Shown here piece after piece: positions 33,426 to 40,520 of a stretch of DNA of 42,379 nucleotides; within the stretch, counting starts at the first letter, position 1, and each line of letters begins with the position of its first letter. The stretch is from Niveispirillum sp. (GTDB taxonomy: Bacteria > Pseudomonadota > Alphaproteobacteria > Azospirillales > Azospirillaceae): the NCBI RefSeq assembly GCF_017996735.1, contig NZ_JAGOGJ010000053.1, positions 1-42,379 of the forward strand, given 5' to 3'. The notes beneath the pieces were generated by a model that was given only the letters and a program-made list of their open reading frames with translations, made no database searches and was not told the DNA's origin. Position numbers and translations under genes: made by a program.

Positions 33426-34809
33426 GGCTGCGATCCCCCTCGCCGATCATGCGCTCCACCGCTTCGACACCCTTGCGATAGGCCGGCAGACCGAAGCACA
33501 GGATGATCAGGGCGGCCCCGCCGACGGTGGCGGCTTCGATGGTCATGGCCCAGCCCAGCTTGGCGGGGTCCCCGAACATATCGGTCATCCAACCCACGGG
33601 CGGCGGACCGATCAATTGTCCGGAGATGGAGATCACCAGATAATAGATGGCCGTGGCCTGCGACTTGATCTGACCCGGTGCCAGCAGGCTGAGGGAGGCG
33701 GGACCGGCGGCGGCGGCCATGGCCTGGCCCACGAAGGCGAAGAACAGGGCGGCGATGGCCAGTTCCGCCGTGGGCATCACCGGATAGGCGGCGAAGCCCG
33801 GCACGGCCACGAACAGCCCGCACAGCAGCGCCCGCATGGTCGCATCCTTGTGCCCCGCCTTGATCCAGCGATTGGTGAGCCAGACGCCCAGGGCGGTGCC
33901 GATGGGACCGCCGGTCAGGAACATCACGCCGGTGGCGATGCCGACATCACGGACATTCCAGCCGAAACTGCGTTCGAACAGGCTGGCATTCCAGAAAGCC
34001 AGCGACCCCATGGTGACGACGGCGGCCGATCCCACGAACAGCACACCGAAGGCCCGCCAGCGTTTCTGGATGAAGCGCAGCGCCTGGGGGATGGACGCCT
34101 TCTGCCCATCCAGACCGGATTCCGCGTCCACCACACGTTCCTGGCGCGGCGGCTCGGCGAAGGTGAACATCAGGCCGGCCAGCAGCAGGCCCGGCAGGCC
34201 GACGATCAGGAAACTCATCTGCCAGGGCTTCAACTCGCCCAGCAGCGGCACAACCACGCCCGGCAGGCCGGCGACGGCATGGACCAGCGGCCCGCCCAGC
34301 AGGAAGGCGGCGCCCGCCCCCAGGAAGGTGCCCGACATGAACATGGACAGCGCGCGGGCCCGCTTTTCACGGGGGAACCGGTCACTGATCAGGGAGACCG
34401 TGCAGGGCGCCAGCGCCGCCTCCCCCAGGCCGACGCCCAGGCGGGTGGCGAACAGGGCCGGAAAACCCTTGGCCAGGCTGGCCAGCGCCGTCATCGAACA
34501 CCAGATGGTAATGCCGGCGGCCAGGATGCCGCGCCGGTTGAACCGGTCAGCCATCCAGCCCAGCGGCAAACCCATCAGCACATAGAACACGCCAAAGGCG
34601 GGGCCCAGCAACAATCCAACCTGGAAATCGCTCAGGCCCAGATCGGCCTTGATCGGGCCGATCAACAGGCTGGGAAGGAAACGGTCGATATAGGAAACGA
34701 TCTGCGCTGTTGTGAGCAGGATTACCATATACCAGCCGGACCGGAGCGCTCTACGAACCCGTTCCAACTGCCCTTGACCCGTCTCACCTGTGTTCAGGGC
34801 ACTCGTCAT
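33418..34809 (-). CDS. Major facilitator superfamily transporter
   Basis: 463 aa inner-membrane transporter with about 12 hydrophobic helices. The cytoplasmic loop after helix 2 has the MFS signature GWMADRFNRRG, and YIDRFLPSLLIGPIKADLGLSDFQVG is typical of the sphingomonad Spinster-like/anion-cation symporter group. The ATG at 34809 follows AAGGAG by 7 nt. It is the first gene of the six-gene operon that ends with a TonB receptor, giving one system with both outer- and inner-membrane uptake (or export) steps. Divergent from a LysR regulator. Confidence 0.93.
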   Translation of the reverse strand: MTSALNTGETGQGQLERVRRALRSGWYMVILLTTAQIVSYIDRFLPSLLIGPIKADLGLSDFQVGLLLGPAFGVFYVLMGLPLGWMADRFNRRGILAAGITIWCSMTALASLAKGFPALFATRLGVGLGEAALAPCTVSLISDRFPREKRARALSMFMSGTFLGAGAAFLLGGPLVHAVAGLPGVVVPLLGELKPWQMSFLIVGLPGLLLAGLMFTFAEPPRQERVVDAESGLDGQKASIPQALRFIQKRWRAFGVLFVGSAAVVTMGSLAFWNASLFERSFGWNVRDVGIATGVMFLTGGPIGTALGVWLTNRWIKAGHKDATMRALLCGLFVAVPGFAAYPVMPTAELAIAALFFAFVGQAMAAAAGPASLSLLAPGQIKSQATAIYYLVISISGQLIGPPPVGWMTDMFGDPAKLGWAMTIEAATVGGAALIILCFGLPAYRKGVEAVERMIGEGDRSHG

Positions 34810-34886
34810 TGGCGTGCTCCTTGTTTGTTGGACGGTAGCGTCCGGGAAATGACACGCGATGACAAACGATATGATTTGGCCTACAA

Positions 34887-34903
34887 TGTGAAAGAATTTC
34901 ACA
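34887..34903. promoter_or_regulatory. Putative LysR operator between MFS and lysR genes
   Basis: Inverted repeat TGTGAAA / TTTCACA with a 3 nt spacer, 17 bp in all. It contains a T-N11-A type core as expected for LysR boxes. It ends 17 nt before the lysR start and lies 77 nt upstream of the MFS start, a position suited to autorepression and divergent activation. Confidence 0.6.
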
Positions 34904-34920
34904 ATACCTAGGAAGAGCCG

Positions 34921-35856
34921 ATGCGCAGCCTTCCCTCGATCGAGACCCTGCGGGCGCTGGATCGCGCCGCCACCCATGGCAGCTACTCCGCCGCCGCCGA
35001 TGAGTTGGGCCTGACCCACGGCGCCATCAGTCACCGGATCCGTGAGTTGGAGGAACGGCTGGGCCTGACGCTGTTCCGGCGGGTCGGACGCGGCATGGTG
35101 CCAACGCGGGAGGCCGTGACCCTGCTGGCGCATGTGCGTCAGGCGCTGGCCATCCTGGATCGCGCCTTTCCCAACCATCGCCGCGCCGATGGCAGTGAAC
35201 GGCTGGTCATCTCCATCCACCCGGCCCTGGCCACGCGCTGGCTGCTGCCCCGTCTGGGCAGTTTCACGCAGATCATGCCCGACGTCGCCGTGACCATCCG
35301 GTCCACGGCGGACCTGGAGGAATTCCTGGTGCGCGGCGTCGATCTGGCCGTACGCTACGGTTCCGGCGACTGGCCCAACTGCACCAGCTTGCGGTTGGGG
35401 GGAGAAATCTTCTATCCCGTTTGCACGCCCGACTATCGCGACCGGCTGGATATCCGCACGCCGGAAGATCTGCGGCGCTGTACCTTGCTGCGCCATGGCT
35501 GGCAAAGCTGGTCGCCCTGGCTGCGCGCGGCCGGGCTGCGCCTGCCCGAACCCGCCGCCGGCCTGACCCTGTCCGACAGTTCAATGCTGGTGGAGGTCGC
35601 CAGCAGCGGCCAGGGCGTGGCGCTGGCCGGCAGCCTGATGGTGCAGGAAGAGATCAAGCGCGGGCGGCTGGTGCGGCTGTTCGACATCAAGGCCGAGGAT
35701 CTCTACGGTTATTATCTGGTCTGGCAGACCGGCACGGTGCCAAGCGCCAGCGCCCGCGCTTTCCGGTCCTGGGTGGCCGATTGCTTCGCCGAGACCATGG
35801 CAGAGATCACCGGCCAGCCCGGCCCGACACCCATTGGCGAGGCCGACCTGGGATGA
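34921..35856 (+). CDS. LysR-family regulator, GcvA-like
   Basis: 311 aa LTTR. The N-terminal helix-turn-helix (about 5-64, with SYSAAADELGLTHGAISHRIRELEERLGLTLFRRVGRG) is followed by the substrate-binding domain starting near 90. RSTADLEEFLVRGVDLAVRYGSGDWP is the GcvA/AmpR-type effector domain signature. The ATG follows GGAAG. It is divergent from the MFS-VOC-methyltransferase-bicupin-receptor operon with a palindrome between, so it most likely controls that operon in response to its substrate. Confidence 0.92.
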   Translation: MRSLPSIETLRALDRAATHGSYSAAADELGLTHGAISHRIRELEERLGLTLFRRVGRGMVPTREAVTLLAHVRQALAILDRAFPNHRRADGSERLVISIHPALATRWLLPRLGSFTQIMPDVAVTIRSTADLEEFLVRGVDLAVRYGSGDWPNCTSLRLGGEIFYPVCTPDYRDRLDIRTPEDLRRCTLLRHGWQSWSPWLRAAGLRLPEPAAGLTLSDSSMLVEVASSGQGVALAGSLMVQEEIKRGRLVRLFDIKAEDLYGYYLVWQTGTVPSASARAFRSWVADCFAETMAEITGQPGPTPIGEADLG

Positions 35857-35892
35857 CGCACCGGCGAAGGGTCATGGCCCATGCCCCTTGGA

Positions 35893-36008
35893 GGCCGCCG
35901 ACTGGCGGCCCGCGCACCCATGTGCGCGCAAGCCCAAGCCGCCGGATGGCGGCGCCCGGCGCGTGAGGGCGCGTGCACAGACCAAGAGCAATGCTCCATG
36001 GCTCTTGG
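35893..36008. other. Chain of five hairpins between lysR and the amidase gene
   Basis: Consecutive perfect inverted repeats, almost without spacing: GGCCGCC/GGCGGCC (35893-35910, loop GACT), CGCGCAC/GTGCGCG (35911-35928, loop CCAT), GCCGCC/GGCGGC (35938-35953, loop GGAT), GCGCCC/GGGCGC (35952-35972) and CCAAGAGC/GCTCTTGG (35982-36008). The third and fourth overlap slightly, so they compete. CTTGG at 35887-35891 could also pair with CCAAG of the last hairpin. No coding signal. It looks like a structured transcript, a read-through barrier or a dispersed structured repeat. Confidence 0.6.
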
Positions 36009-36047
36009 AATAAAATCCCCATTGATACGCCCCGGCAAATGCGATTA

Positions 36048-36069
36048 AATGGTATAAAGTTATACCAAT
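36048..36069. promoter_or_regulatory. 22 bp palindromic operator, copy 3
   Basis: Arms AATGGTATA and TATACCAAT around AAGT, one mismatch between arms. It ends 23 nt upstream of the amidase start. It has the same geometry and half site as 9312-9333 and 27823-27844. Confidence 0.7.
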
Positions 36070-36092
36070 CATCATGCAAACGAGGCGAACAG

Positions 36093-36782
36093 ATGCGGTT
36101 TGAGCCGACGATGGTGCGGGAGGAAAAAACGGCCCGCCAGTTGTTTGAACAGGTGAAGGCCAATCCGACCCGCGCGAAGTTCGGCTTCGGCAGCCGGGTG
36201 GCCATCGTGAATGTCGACTTCCAGCAGGCCTATACGCGGCCCGATCTGTTCCCCAAGACCGCCTATGTCACCGACCCGGATCAGATCACGCATGTGAACC
36301 GGATCAGTGCGGCCGCGCGCCGGCTGGGCATGCCCGTCGTCTGGACCCGCGTGATGTACAAGCCGGATGCCGGTGATGCCGGCGTCTGGGGCACACGCAC
36401 CAACACGCCCGACAGTTTGCAGAACATCAAGGCCGGCAGCGACCGCCACGCCTTCGACCCGCGCGTGGAAATCGACCCTGCCGTCGACCTTGTCTATGAC
36501 AAGCGCATGCCGTCAGCGTTTTTTGAAACGCCGCTGCCCAGCTATCTGGTCTGGCACAAGGTGGACACGGTCATCGTGACGGGCGGCAGCACGTCGGGCT
36601 GTGTGCGGGCGACCGCAGTGGACAGCCTGTCCCACGGCTACCGCACCATCGTGGCGGAGGAATGCGTGGCCGATAAGCATGAAAGCTACCATTACGCCAA
36701 CCTGACCGACCTTCTGCTGAAATATGCCGATGTCGTGACTGTGGCCGAGGTTGATGCCCATCTAGCCGCGCTGGCCGGTTGA
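36093..36782 (+). CDS. Isochorismatase-fold cysteine hydrolase (amidase)
   Basis: 229 aa cytosolic hydrolase. The catalytic triad is visible: Asp42 (VNVDFQQAYTRP), Lys137 (VYDKRMPSAFFETPL) and Cys170 (TGGSTSGCVRATAVD). The pattern is that of amidases such as N-carbamoylsarcosine amidase, RutB or maleamate amidase rather than of isochorismatase itself. The ATG at 36093 follows GAGGCG by 7 nt; longer in-frame starts would cross the operator. It heads an operon with two deacetylase-fold hydrolases. The likely reaction is hydrolysis of a half-amide after ring opening (inference). Confidence 0.9.
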   Translation: MRFEPTMVREEKTARQLFEQVKANPTRAKFGFGSRVAIVNVDFQQAYTRPDLFPKTAYVTDPDQITHVNRISAAARRLGMPVVWTRVMYKPDAGDAGVWGTRTNTPDSLQNIKAGSDRHAFDPRVEIDPAVDLVYDKRMPSAFFETPLPSYLVWHKVDTVIVTGGSTSGCVRATAVDSLSHGYRTIVAEECVADKHESYHYANLTDLLLKYADVVTVAEVDAHLAALAG

Positions 36783-36799
36783 GCGGGAGGACGGACACG

Positions 36800-37753
36800 A
36801 TGCATAGCGATCCCCATCTCTACGATTTCTGGCCCTACCGTGACCGGCCTAAAATCACCTGGCCCGGCAACAAGAAGGTCGCCTTCTGGGTGGCGCCGAA
36901 TATCGAATTCTATGAACTGGACCCGCCGACCAACCCGTCGCGCAAGCCCTGGGGCCGGCCGCATCCCGACATCGTGCCCTATTCGGCACGCGACTGGGGC
37001 AACCGGGTGGGGCATTGGCGGCTGATGGAGGTGATGGACGAGTTCAAGGTGCGCGGCAGCATCAGCCTGTCCGTTGCCATGCTGGACCATCACCCGGAAA
37101 TCATCCGCGCCTGCGTGGACCGCGACTGGGAGTTCTTCAGCCACGGCATCTATAACACCCGTTATTCCTATAACATGACGGAGGCGCAGGAACGCGCCGT
37201 GCTGGAAGACAGCATCAAGTCCGTCATGGACGCGACGGGGCAGCGGATCCGGGGCTATCTGGCCCCGGCGCTGACCCATACCGAACGCACGCTGGACCTG
37301 CTGGCCGAATACGGGTTCTGGTATAGCTGCGACCTGTTCCAGGATGACCAGCCGCAGCCCCTGAAGGTGAAGGGCGACAACCGCCTGATCTCCATGCCCT
37401 ACAGCCTGGAAGTCAACGACGTCATCACCTATGGCGTCTATCACCAGAGCCCGCGCGCCTATGCCGACGCCCTGATGCGCCATTTCGACCAGTTGCTGGA
37501 AGAAGGGGCGGAAACGGGAACCGTCATGTGCATCCCGCTGCACGCCTATCTGGTCGGCCATCCCCACCGGATCGGTCCGTTCCGCGAGGCGCTGCGCTAC
37601 ATCACCAGCCACCGCGACGATGTCTGGGTGACGACGGCCAAGGAAATCGCCGAATTCTACAGGACCAACCATTACGACCAGTCGCTGGCCGACATCGCCC
37701 GGCGCGGCAATGCACGGCCCGGCACCGGCTTCAACCCGAAAGGGGCCGTGTGA
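36800..37753 (+). CDS. Polysaccharide-deacetylase-fold hydrolase
   Basis: 317 aa, no signal peptide, NodB-homology fold of the PuuE/cyclic-imidase subgroup. It has WVAPNIEFYELDPP (30-43), RDWGNRVGHWRLMEVMDEF, EFFSHGIYNTRYSYN with His115, and IPLHAYLVGHPHRIGPF with the C-terminal His. The ATG at 36800 follows GGGAGG. It overlaps the following paralogue (TGATG), so the pair is made in equal amounts and may be a heteromer. With the upstream amidase it fits opening of a cyclic amide or imide. Its residues are complete, so it is the probable catalytic partner. Confidence 0.88.
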   Translation: MHSDPHLYDFWPYRDRPKITWPGNKKVAFWVAPNIEFYELDPPTNPSRKPWGRPHPDIVPYSARDWGNRVGHWRLMEVMDEFKVRGSISLSVAMLDHHPEIIRACVDRDWEFFSHGIYNTRYSYNMTEAQERAVLEDSIKSVMDATGQRIRGYLAPALTHTERTLDLLAEYGFWYSCDLFQDDQPQPLKVKGDNRLISMPYSLEVNDVITYGVYHQSPRAYADALMRHFDQLLEEGAETGTVMCIPLHAYLVGHPHRIGPFREALRYITSHRDDVWVTTAKEIAEFYRTNHYDQSLADIARRGNARPGTGFNPKGAV

Positions 37754-38676
37754 TGAGCATCCTGCCCGATAGCTACCTCACCTATGCCAAGCGTCATGCT
37801 GGCCCGGATCATGACCATTATCCGGCCTCCCCCATCATCGACCGCGCGCCCATCGCCCTGCCGGGTGGGGCGAAGCTGGGCCTGTGGGTGGTGGTGCCGC
37901 TGGAATTTTTCCCGCTGAACCCGTCGGGGCAGCCCTTCAAGGCGCCCGGCGCCATGCAGACGCCCTATCCCGACCTGCGCCATTACACGACCCGCGACTA
38001 CGGCAACCGCGTCGGCGCCTATCGCCTGCTGAAACTGTTCGGCAAGCTGGGCCTGCGCGCCACCTTCGCGGTGCAGGGCGCGGTGGCGGAACGCTATCCG
38101 GGGCTGGTCAGGGATGTCCTGTCCGACGGGCACAATCTCTGCGCCCATGGCTGGGACACGGACAGCCTGCACCATTCCGCCCTGCCGGCAGAGGTGGAGG
38201 ATGGCTATATCACCCGCACCCTGGACGCGATCCAGACGGCGGGCGGCACCCGTCCCGATGGCTGGCTCAGCCCCGCGCGGGCCGAGGGCTTTGCCACGCC
38301 GGCCCGGCTGGCCGCCAATGGCATAAGCTGGTTTGCCGATTGGGCGCATGACGATCTGCCCACCCGGTTCCGCACGCCATCGGGCGATCTGGCCGCCCTG
38401 CCCCTGTCGAACGAGTTGGATGACTGGCAGATCCTGATCAACTACACCCGGCCCGAACATGAATGGGCCCTGCAGGTGACCGATGCGGCCGACTGGCTGC
38501 TGGATGAGGCGGGGCGCTTCAACAGCCCGCGCCTGCTGACCCTCACCCTGCGCCCCTATGTCAGCGGCCTGCCCTATCGCGTCAAGGCGCTGGGCGACAG
38601 CCTGAAGGGTGTGCTGGACCGGGCCGGGACCGTGGCGGTGACGCCCGGCGACCTGACCAGCGCCCTGTCGGCATGA
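37753..38676 (+). CDS. Polysaccharide-deacetylase-fold protein, divergent partner
   Basis: 307 aa paralogue of the preceding gene. It keeps LGLWVVVPLEFFPLNPSG (42-59), TTRDYGNRVGAYRLLKLFGKLG and NLCAHGWDTDSLHH with His132. However, the C-terminal motif that reads LHAYLVGHPHRI in its neighbour and LHLRIIGRPGRI in the 10593 protein is LRPYVSGLPYRV here, so the conserved His is Arg. It may be a non-catalytic subunit or have altered specificity. The ATG at 37753 overlaps the upstream stop. It ends the amidase operon, 79 bp before the GntR gene. Confidence 0.86.
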   Translation: MSILPDSYLTYAKRHAGPDHDHYPASPIIDRAPIALPGGAKLGLWVVVPLEFFPLNPSGQPFKAPGAMQTPYPDLRHYTTRDYGNRVGAYRLLKLFGKLGLRATFAVQGAVAERYPGLVRDVLSDGHNLCAHGWDTDSLHHSALPAEVEDGYITRTLDAIQTAGGTRPDGWLSPARAEGFATPARLAANGISWFADWAHDDLPTRFRTPSGDLAALPLSNELDDWQILINYTRPEHEWALQVTDAADWLLDEAGRFNSPRLLTLTLRPYVSGLPYRVKALGDSLKGVLDRAGTVAVTPGDLTSALSA

Positions 38677-38755
38677 GCCTGGGACGCTCCCGACCGCAAC
38701 GCCGTCCTTGTGCCGCAGGCATAAGATGCGGATAAGTCGGGAGCATTCCCTCCCC

Positions 38756-39571
38756 ATGCCCCCTGGACGCCCCTTCATGGACCAAGACTTGCCCTCGGCG
38801 GGATTGAGCCCGGATCAACTGGACCCCAGCGCACCTGTCCCGCTGTACCACCAGATCTATCTGGTGCTGCGGGAGAAGATCCGCACGGGTGAGTTTCCGG
38901 CCCAGTCGGTGATCCCGGGCGAGCAGGAGCTGGCCCGGCTGTTTGACGTGTCGCGCATCACCGTGAAGCGCGCGCTGAACGAACTGGCGGCCCATGATCT
39001 GGTCAGCCGGCATCGCGGGCGCGGCACGGTGGTGACGGCGTCCGCCGCCCTGCCCCAGGTCCATGGCAGTTTCGACAATCTGATCGACAGCCTGAAGACC
39101 ATGGGGCTGGAAACGCAGGTCCAGGTGCTGGAACTGGCCGACCTGCCGGCCCCGGCCGCCGTAGCCACCCTGCTGGACATCGAGCCCGGCACACCGGTAC
39201 AGCGGGCCGTGCGCCTGCGCAAATTGTCGGGCGAACCGTTCAGCTATCTGATCCAGTACATGCCCGCCGACATCGCCGCCCGGATCAGCCGGGAGGAAAT
39301 GGAAAGCGTCCCCACCCTGGTCCTGCTGGAACGGGTGGACGCCACCCCGCACGAGGCGGAACAATGGATAACGGCGGTCGCCGCCGAACCCCACATCGCC
39401 ACCGCCCTGGATCTGGCCTCCGGCTCCCCCTTGCTGCGGGTGGAACGGGTGATGCGGGACAAGGATGGGCGTGCGGTGCAGTTGATCCACGCCCATTACC
39501 GCCCCGACCGCTTCAAATATCATATGCGTTCCACCCGCAAATCCGCCGGAAGCTGGCGCGCGGACGGGTGA
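38756..39571 (+). CDS. GntR/HutC-family regulator
   Basis: HutC-type repressor of about 271 aa. The winged helix (PLYHQIYLVLREKIRTGEFPAQSVIPGEQELARLFDVSRITVKRALNEL) is followed by a UTRA effector domain ending HAHYRPDRFKYHM. The start is uncertain: ATGs at 38726, 38756 and 38777 all fit, and none has an ideal binding site. It is followed 24 bp later by the crotonase gene and may regulate it or the upstream amidase operon. Its operator is not identified. Confidence 0.88.
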   Translation: MPPGRPFMDQDLPSAGLSPDQLDPSAPVPLYHQIYLVLREKIRTGEFPAQSVIPGEQELARLFDVSRITVKRALNELAAHDLVSRHRGRGTVVTASAALPQVHGSFDNLIDSLKTMGLETQVQVLELADLPAPAAVATLLDIEPGTPVQRAVRLRKLSGEPFSYLIQYMPADIAARISREEMESVPTLVLLERVDATPHEAEQWITAVAAEPHIATALDLASGSPLLRVERVMRDKDGRAVQLIHAHYRPDRFKYHMRSTRKSAGSWRADG

Positions 39572-39595
39572 GCCCTTTCCCACTCAAGGTGTGAC

Positions 39596-40378
39596 ATGTC
39601 CGACAAGGTGATCCTGCGCCGCGACGCCGATGGCATCGGCCGCCTGATCCTGAACCACCCTGCCAAACGCAACGCCCTGTCGCAGGAAATGTGGCGGCTG
39701 GTCCGCACGCGGCTGGACGAGGCGGCGACCGATCCCGCCATCCGCGTGCTGGTGGTCCAGGGGGAAGGCGGCACCTTCGCCGCCGGGGCCGATATTTCCG
39801 AATTCGAAGCCGCCTATGAGACGCGCGAAAGCACCGCCGCCTATGCCGGCGATATTGCGGGCGCCATGGACGGGCTGGCCGATTTCGTGAAGCCGACCAT
39901 CGCCATGATCCAGGGCGCGTGCGTGGGCGGCGGGCTGGGTCTGGCGCTGGCCTGCGACCTGCGCTTTGCCGCATCCGACGCCCGCATGGGCATCACACCA
40001 GGCAAGCTGGGCCTGGTCTATCCGCTGGGCGATACCAAGCGGCTGGTACAGGCCGTCGGCCCCAGCCATGCCAAGGACCTGCTGTTCACGGGCCGCCTGC
40101 TGGGGGCCGACGAGGCGCTGGCCATAGGGCTGGTCAACCGGGTGACGGCGGTCGATGCGCTGGAAACGGCCGTGCTGGACTATGCCGGGCAGATCACGGC
40201 AGCCAGCCAGTACACGGCACGTGCCACCAAGCGCATGATCAACCGTGTTCTGGGCGGGCAACTGACCGATAATGCGGAAACGGTGGCGGAATTCCTGGAT
40301 GCCATTGAAGGCGAGGATTTCATCGAAGGCCGCAACGCCTTCCGGGAAAAGCGCAAACCGAACTTCACGTTCGGGTGA
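39596..40378 (+). CDS. Crotonase-fold protein lacking both hydratase glutamates
   Basis: 260 aa member of the enoyl-CoA hydratase/isomerase family. The CoA and oxyanion-hole parts are intact (AAGADISEF 62-70; GACVGGGLGLALACD 107-121). Aligned with rat crotonase, however, Glu144 is Gly115 and Glu164 is Pro135 (MGITPGKLGLVYPLG). Ordinary water addition is therefore unlikely; decarboxylase, isomerase, hydrolase or C-C bond chemistry is known for crotonases with other residue sets. The ATG follows AAGG. It may be co-transcribed with the GntR gene. Confidence 0.87.
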   Translation: MSDKVILRRDADGIGRLILNHPAKRNALSQEMWRLVRTRLDEAATDPAIRVLVVQGEGGTFAAGADISEFEAAYETRESTAAYAGDIAGAMDGLADFVKPTIAMIQGACVGGGLGLALACDLRFAASDARMGITPGKLGLVYPLGDTKRLVQAVGPSHAKDLLFTGRLLGADEALAIGLVNRVTAVDALETAVLDYAGQITAASQYTARATKRMINRVLGGQLTDNAETVAEFLDAIEGEDFIEGRNAFREKRKPNFTFG

Positions 40379-40395
40379 ACGGGATCAGAGTTAAC

Positions 40396-40520
40396 TGCCC
40401 TCATACCAGAGGGCAAAAGTTTTGACCCCTGGTATCCGCGCCGACGGGCGCGGCGGCGCGTGTGCCGGGCTGGCGGTCGCCAGCCTGCAATCCGCCAAGG
40501 GTCAAACCCTCGGCGGATTG
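40396..40520. other. Multi-hairpin structured intergenic region
   Basis: Between convergent genes. Hairpins: TGCCCTC/GAGGGCA (40396-40415), CCGCGCC/GGCGCGG (40436-40453, loop GACG), GGCTGGCG/CGCCAGCC (40468-40485) and CAATCCGCC/GGCGGATTG (40488-40520). In addition TTTGACCC (40420-40427) can pair over distance with GGGTCAAA (40499-40506), enclosing two hairpins like a cloverleaf and competing with the last one. The last hairpin abuts the stop of the GntR gene and may terminate it. No gene is seen. Confidence 0.6.

Noticed and set aside
33346..34911. 521-codon open frame opposite the MFS transporter
   Set aside because: The composition (Gln/His/Gly/Arg repeats) and antisense position match a shadow frame. 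The minus-strand frame has 12 membrane helices and the MFS signature.
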